From assembly GCA_030533445.1 (NCBI GenBank), contig CM060082.1, positions 34,801,817 through 34,865,816 on the forward strand: a DNA stretch of 64,000 nucleotides, read 5' to 3'. The stretch is from Cyprinodon diabolis. Taxonomy: Eukaryota > Chordata > Actinopteri > Cyprinodontiformes > Cyprinodontidae. A program made the position numbers and the translations under genes. Below are positions 58,716 through 64,000 of this stretch, piece after piece (the first letter of the stretch is position 1; every line of letters begins with the position of its first letter). Under the pieces are notes generated by a model. It had not been told where the DNA came from and searched no databases. It was given only the letters and a program-made list of their open reading frames with translations.

Positions 58716-59044
58716 GATGTGGTTTCATTTCTCCAACTTTATACCTGCAGAAGCAGAACTTTGGCTCCAAATATTTATCTAGACCAGGGGTGCCCAACCA
58801 GTCGATTGCGGTCTATCAGTCAATCGTGGGCTGAGTTTAAGTCAATCGCGAGAAGTTTTACAATGTAGACCTATTTATGGCTATGACAAAAAAAAAAAGT
58901 TTTTCATAATAATAAAATGGAAAAATAAAAAGTATGCAGGGAACCTTTTTTTATGCATGCTGACTGCTGGGCATGGTTTGCCGCGGTTGCTAGCTTGTTA
59001 CCAGGGACTCTAAAGTGCGAAGAGGAATCTGAAGAGATAATGAG

Positions 59045-59398
59045 ATGACATCTATGACAACTGATGGGGCTCCATCTATGGTTGGGCGCACTGCTGCATT
59101 CGTTGCTCTGTTCAAGCTGTCTGAAACTTTCCCGGATTTTTGGATCAACCGCTGCATCATTCATCAACATCAGCTGTGCGGCAATATTTTAAATATGAAG
59201 CATGTCATGGACGTTGCGATGAAGATCGCTTGCTCTGTTCTTGCCAGGAGTTTACAGAGGTGTTTATTCCGTGCCCAGCTCGAGAAGGTAGGTGCAGACC
59301 ACACTGATCTGCTGCTGCACACCGATGTCAGGCGGCAGAGTCGTGGCAGATTCTTCTTAAACTTTTGGAACTTTTCCACGAAATTAAAGAGTTTCTGA
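59045..59398 (+). pseudogene. hAT transposase fragment
   Basis: 117 codons reading MTSMTTDGAPSMVGRTAAFV, CIIHQHQLCGNILNMKHVMD and LLLHTDVRRQSRGRF. The TDGAPSMVGR and CIIHQ..LCGK..NMKHVMD blocks are typical of the RNase-H-like catalytic region of Charlie/ZBED5-type hAT transposases, where the D of TDGAPSM is catalytic. The BED finger and the dimerisation C-terminus are missing. The fragment is open but cannot be a working transposase. Confidence 0.82.
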
Positions 59399-59574
59399 AA
59401 CTGTCAACAACCCATTCTGCTGTATGTTACATCTTCACACCCACATAGTTTGTAGTTAGTATTTTTATCTATTTTCCTGTTGAATTTTAATCCATCTGCC
59501 AGTTTCTCTGCCAATGCCCAGTGAAGTTTATCATTCTGAAATAGTGGACTTGCCTTCTTCTTCCTGCTTTGAAG

Positions 59575-59790
59575 TGATCTTAGACTTTGACAGATTTTAT
59601 TTGTCATTTTGTTTACACAATTGTAAAAAAAAAAGAAAAAAAAAAGAAATTTAGTTTGGAACAGCTAAATTATAAATAAAGTGCAGCCTTGAAAGGTAGT
59701 AAAATAATAATAAAAAAAAAATAGATATATAAACAGTGAATTAAACATGACTGTAAATTTACAGTTCTAATGCGTTTTTTTTGTTTTTTT
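59575..59790 (-). repeat. LINE 3' end (Rex1-like), copy 5, inside the hAT element
   Basis: Same 3' untranslated sequence as 52680-52945: on the plus strand TTAGACTTTGACAGATTTTA, then GTGCAGCCTTGAAAGGTAGT and GACTGTAAATTTACAGTTCT. Its position inside the hAT element shows it inserted later. Confidence 0.75.
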
Positions 59791-60123
59791 TTTTTTCATT
59801 TCTACTTGACTGTGTGTGTATCAATTGGTTTATTTAGATTTTTGGACTGCACAGATCTTGACTGCTCTTTTCTGTAGTTTTGGTCAGTCTGATGAGTGAG
59901 TGAGTGTGAGAGAGATATGGTGTTACGTTCTGTTTTTGCAACCTATTTTTTGAAACAATTTATAATTTCCTCGTTTGTTTGACTTACTGTTTTTTCTCCA
60001 CCTGTGCAAAAAACAAACAAAAAAAAACAAATACTGCCCATCCCTTGTGTTTGGCTTGGTAGATCTCAGCATGCCATCAACTTCAAAAGTAGCTCTTGTT
60101 TTAAATAAGGTTGGGCACCCCTG

Positions 60124-61282
60124 GTGTAACAGTATCATGAATATTAGAGTCTTTTTTTGTACTTTTTTTTGCAGAAAAGAAAAACGTGGCATTATGAGGA
60201 AAGGACATCACAAGGGAGTACATAATCAACTTCATACTAGCAAAATAATCAAACTCCTGAATTAGATACAAACTAGCTTACACACATCAAAGCAGTATTT
60301 ATTTTAGCAAAGCTTATCTGTTTAGTTTACCTTTTAAAATAATTAAGATCAAAGAATATTAATGCACCAAACAGCAAAGAAATGTGAAGGGAATAATTTT
60401 TCACCCAATTCATGATTAAGAGGCAATGCTATCACACTGAAAACATGAACGTACAAAAGAAAAGAAAATAAAACTTAAAAAAAATCTGTCTGTCTGCAGT
60501 TTAGTTTATTGCCACAAGATGGCAGTATTAATCTACAATGTGCTGCTCTAATCAGCTCCTTTCCTATCCTCATAGAGTTGGTAAACTCTACAAGTAAATC
60601 CAGTGATTAAATGTGATAATCAAAATATTGGAAAACTCATTTATTTTAGTAACTCAATTTATATTATATAAATTAATTACTTGGGGACTAAAGCTTGAAA
60701 ATCTGTCACTTTTGATTCCCATCAATGGTGGTCAATGGTAAACTTGTTGTCCCCAATGGAAAATTGACTTTCATCATTTTCAGTTATCAAACAAGCCATA
60801 CATTGTTTTACAACCCCAATACAAAATAAAACTGTCTACGTTGTTAAGCAATGTGCGCTATTGTTCGTAACAATGCTTTTATTTATGTGTTTTTTATTAC
60901 TAAACATAATAACAGTAGCACATATAAAATGGATAATTTCTCTTGCTCTTCAATGCAGACAAAGTTGAGGGAAGCTGAAATTTTCTAGAGAACGGATGAA
61001 CTGAGGTTGCCTACCTCAGCACCTTCTTATCCTAAAAAGTACACAAGCTAGAAAAGAGTGCTCCCTAAAATCCTACTAGCCACTTTGGTTATTTAAATCA
61101 CTACGTCTGTTTTTATTGCCACTAACATATAATTAACACTTTTCTACTAAATATAAGAGCATCACATCAGATTAATCAAATCAAAATTCCTTCTACAGAA
61201 TGTTTAATACCTGCTTAAAGGTTGTTATTTTCAAAGGGCCCTTTTAATCAAATGACTATATAGAAGACATGTTCGAATTCAT
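60124..61282. other. intergenic, no supported feature
   Basis: AT-rich DNA. A TTACAACCCCAATACAAA motif at about 60808-60826 recalls the end of a known fish DNA repeat but is too short to call. Confidence 0.4.
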
Positions 61283-61600
61283 TCAATATGATACCATTTT
61301 ATTGAGGTTTGTTTGTTTGAGCAACACATGAAATAAAATTTTTGGATTGCTACAGCAAGTCATTATAACCTGCTCACAGGTTTCGTAAAGTTTTCTTTGC
61401 AAAATCTGTGAAGGACTGGATGTCCTTCCTGATGTAACCAGGTTCTCCTCATTACAGTCAAATGTATAAACTTTACCTCCATTCATTTTCCTGTCATCTC
61501 TGACCAAATTCCATGTGTCTGTGGAAGAACAGCATTCCCACAGCATAACTCTGCCACCATCATGTTTCACACTAAGAATGTGAGGCAAGGTGTTGTTCAA
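61283..61600 (-). pseudogene. Tc1-like transposase remnant
   Basis: The 105-codon minus-strand frame reads ILSVKHDGGRVMLWECCSST and WNLVRDDRKMNGGKV, matching the [12 protein letters not shown] box and the following segment of Tc1 transposases. The conserved glycines and cysteine region are partly changed, and no second D or E block follows in frame. Terminal repeats were not found. Confidence 0.65.
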
Positions 61601-62316
61601 GGTAAAGTATTCAAGTTAAGGTCAAAAGGTTACACCAAAGTGCCTTCTTTCATATGTTTGTTTTGTACTTTAAATAAGCTCAGGATATTGTTCATGATCA
61701 AAACCTTCGTTAAGCTTCTCCGTTCATCCCTTACATTTCTGTTGTACTCTTTTGGACTGTAACACTTCTAACATTTATTCTTCTTCAAATTTGTTTTCTA
61801 TTTTGTGTTGGTCTATTCCATAAATTCTTAAATTATATATATATTTTTTGTGGCTGTAACATGACAAAATGTTGTTAATTTTATCTGCGTCAGTTAAATT
61901 TATTGTGTAAAACCTCTTTTGGTGACATTTTCAAAAGGTTCCACTAAGTTGTGGAACAAGAACGAACAACATAGAGGCATCAAAGTACCTAAAATAGTTA
62001 ACTTAAGTACTGATTATGCAACTAGAAATCTTATATATAGAACAAGCGAAACAAACAAATGGTCTGTGTTGATGATATAATATAGAGAGAGCAGATTCTG
62101 CCTGAACTTCAGCAGCTTCATTTAAAAAATGTCCTCCCACAAGCCTCCAAACATAGACTTTGTCAGTGTTTAAAAGTGCTCACTTGGCAAGACTCAGATG
62201 TAGGGCAGCATCTTTAACACTAGAAATATGGAGCAAAAGGTTCCTGCTCACTCAGTGTCATGGCATGCACAATGCAGAAACGCATAAATTTTTATCATTT
62301 AACATTGAGAGCCAGT
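61601..62316. other. intergenic, no feature seen
   Basis: AT-rich DNA without a supported feature. Confidence 0.4.
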
Positions 62317-62470
62317 AAAGGCAAGGCAAATTTATTTAAATAGCACAATTCAGTACAAAGACAATGCAAAGTGCTTTACATTATTAAAATATAGGAAAAT
62401 AAAACAGAATCAGAGCAGAATCAGAAGAAAAAATAAAAATGAAATGATAAAAAATGCAGAAACAAGAAGG
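62317..62470 (-). repeat. 3' tail of an L2-like LINE or its SINE partner, copy 2
   Basis: Plus strand: GGCAAGGCAAATTTATTTAA, ATAGCACAATTCAGTACAAA, GACAATGCAAAGTGCTTTAC. Closely related to 19903-20040 and to the LINE tail at 17100-17160. Confidence 0.65.
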
Positions 62471-62884
62471 AACACTAGAAAAAGCTGTTTCGGAGAAACA
62501 TCAAAGTGGGAATGCTTTTTTTGCTGAATGAAAAAGAAAAATTAGCTAAAGAAACTGCGAGAAGGAAAAGACAAATTAGCTGAGGAACATATGAAAATGT
62601 GATAGGAAGTCATCAGAAGCTTATGACTTTTAAAATGATTTAAAATATGTCGGTTGATCAGCATAAAGAAAACAGTGTCATCATTTGAGGATTGAAAATC
62701 AACAAACCTATGTGCAAGACTGACCATGAGAAGCAGAGGAAGGACAGTGAGAGAAGCTTATAGGAAGAGAGCTAATACCACTTAAGGAGCTGAATTCATA
62801 AAAAAACTAACCTGCATGTTACGAGCCGCTGTGGTGATGAAAGCACCGTTGGCAGGCTTAGACTGCATGTTACGAGGTTAGCAG

Positions 62885-63745
62885 ATGCTTTATTACAGTG
62901 TAAATCTTAGAACCTGATTAATAAATATGCACTGAGGTGTGTGGTCAACAGGCCTTGGTAGTGTAATTTGAAGAAATTGGTTGAGTTTGGGTCATAGCTA
63001 CGAGCCATACGGCACAATGAATGAGCGTGTGTAAGGAAGAGGCTTTTATTTTGTAGAGTCCCTTTAGTCTTATTTCGAAAGTCTATCATGGATGTGTGTC
63101 AAGGGAAGGGTCATGCCCAGCAGTGATATAGAATCCATTTCTAAATATAAAATCACTGGTTTTCCATGTTATTGGTTGAATAGATGCTGTATTAGAGCGT
63201 AAATGGGAGACTTTTATTGTGAAATTCACTCTGGGGTATGTTTTGGAAAGGTCCCTAGAGTCTAATAGAAACAAGCTGGTAGAGTTTGGGTCATAATGCT
63301 GAGCCATTTGCATCAATTAATACACGAGTATAATATAGAGGCTTTTATTGTGTAGGGTCACAGCAGTCTTATTTTGAAAGTCTAGCAGGGTTGTGTGTTG
63401 AGAAAAGGGTCAGACCCAGCAATGATGCTTGATGACTTTCCAATCATTAAATGACTCTTTTCCCCTGTTATTAGGGCAATAGATGAAGTGGCAATAGGAG
63501 GCTTTTATTTTGAAATTTGCTGTGGGGTGTGTTTTGAAAAGCCCCCTAGAGTCTAATTTTTAAAAAAGTGGTTGAGTTTGGGTCATAATGTTGATCCATA
63601 TGCTGGGAAAAAAATATGAGTTTAATGTAGGGGCTTTTATTTTGCAGGGTCCCCGGAGTCTTATTTTGAAACTCTATCAGGGTTTCGTGTGAAGGGAAGG
63701 GTCATGGCCAGCAACAGTATCCATTTCCAAATGTTAAATCAGTGT
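62885..63745. repeat. degenerate tandem array, period about 295 bp, dimeric
   Basis: The marker GAGTTTGGGTCAT recurs at 62983, 63282 and 63574 (spacing 299 and 292). AGGCTTTTATT followed by a GTCTTATTT.GAAA..TCTA block recurs three times at matching distances. Within one period two related half-units exist, both with CTTTTATT followed by GTGTGT/GTATGT and GGGTCAT, so each unit looks like a diverged dimer of about 150 bp. No coding frame runs through it. Confidence 0.8.
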
Positions 63746-63886
63746 TGTCTCCCTACATTAGATTAAAATGTGCTGTTTAAAGTGGCAGAGGTAAAATCCC
63801 TTTGAAGCTCGGTTACCTTGACAACGCTTAACAAGGCTGTCAGTGACAGAGAGAAAAGCGCAGCAGTATTGTTAATTTCCTCTCAG

Positions 63887-64000
63887 GCTTTTTTGAATGG
63901 GAAAATCAGCTCCGATCAAATGAGTGCTGAAGACAAACCGTACATGGTATCCAAAAAATTCTTTCAGTCTAAGCGGCAGCTATCCTTTGTCTCCGATTTG
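63887..64000 (+). CDS. possible exon of an unidentified host gene, cut by the window end
   Basis: After TTTCCTCTCAG (a plausible splice acceptor) a 38-codon open stretch reads AFLNGKISSDQMSAEDKPYM, then VSKKFFQSKRQLSFVSDL, and is still open at the last base. It can also be read as a first coding exon starting at MSAEDKPYM (ATG at 63920), since the same frame is open back to 63806. Composition is less AT-rich than the flanks. I do not recognise the protein. Confidence 0.4.

Larger units (their letters stand above)
58785..60123 (+). mobile_element. hAT-Charlie-like transposon, decayed, with a LINE fragment inside
   Basis: The left end CAGGGGTGCCCAACC and right end TTGGGCACCCCTG are inverted repeats of the common CAGGGGTGTCCAAC hAT type. 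The flanking 8-mers (ATCTAGAC and GTGTAACA) no longer match well. The interior holds a transposase remnant and a LINE 3' end (59575-59790). It starts about 90 bp after the pomp polyadenylation signal. Confidence 0.8.

Noticed and set aside
1..64000. CRISPR arrays, bacterial operons, phage or plasmid modules, rRNA genes
   Set aside because: None seen; spliced pomp, tRNA with polymerase III terminator and fish repeats show a vertebrate nuclear sequence.

Overview
This window looks like nuclear DNA from a teleost fish. It has one compact vertebrate gene with canonical GT-AG introns (pomp, about 55.57-58.7 kb), a eukaryotic tRNA-Cys gene beside it, AT-rich intergenic DNA, and a dense load of repeats typical of fish: Tc1/mariner elements, Rex1-like and L2-like LINEs, a Ty3/gypsy-type LTR element, hAT and Harbinger-like MITEs, and tRNA-derived SINEs. 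No bacterial operon, CRISPR array or rRNA gene was seen.

Left part (0-17.2 kb): a defective Tc1 element with an odd extra terminal repeat (337-1578), a decayed Rex1-like reverse transcriptase (1.8-2.7 kb), a decayed gypsy-type gag (3.77-4.6 kb), and then a three-level nest. An L2-like LINE (7.4-7.85 and 16.68-17.16 kb) was split by an 8.8-kb LTR retrotransposon (7853-16676; two 377-bp LTRs, CCAG target duplication). That element was in turn hit by a DD36E Tc1 element with an open transposase (14857-16077). The gag-pol junction carries a textbook -1 frameshift heptamer (TTTAAAC) directly before the gag stop.

Middle part (17-55 kb): mostly intergenic, with many dated insertions. These are a 685-bp Tc1 deletion derivative, two SINEs, an intact-looking DD34E Tc1 (29364-30611), an hAT MITE with a perfect 8-bp duplication (32798-33261), two Harbinger-like MITEs with TTA duplications (35066-35698, 38396-39038), a long-inverted-repeat Tc1 with a frameshift (36510-38115), a solo LTR with a 5-bp duplication (43592-44301), and several LINE 3' ends, all on the minus strand. 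No host exon could be recognised here.

Right part (55-64 kb): tRNA-Cys(GCA) on the minus strand lies head to head with pomp (proteasome maturation protein; six coding exons, 141 residues, complete). Next come a decayed hAT-Charlie-like transposon, a decayed Tc1, a degenerate tandem array with a period of about 295 bp (62.9-63.7 kb), and an open coding-like segment running off the window end. Only pomp, the tRNA and perhaps the terminal exon look like host genes; the transposase and gag/pol frames are mobile-element genes at different stages of decay.
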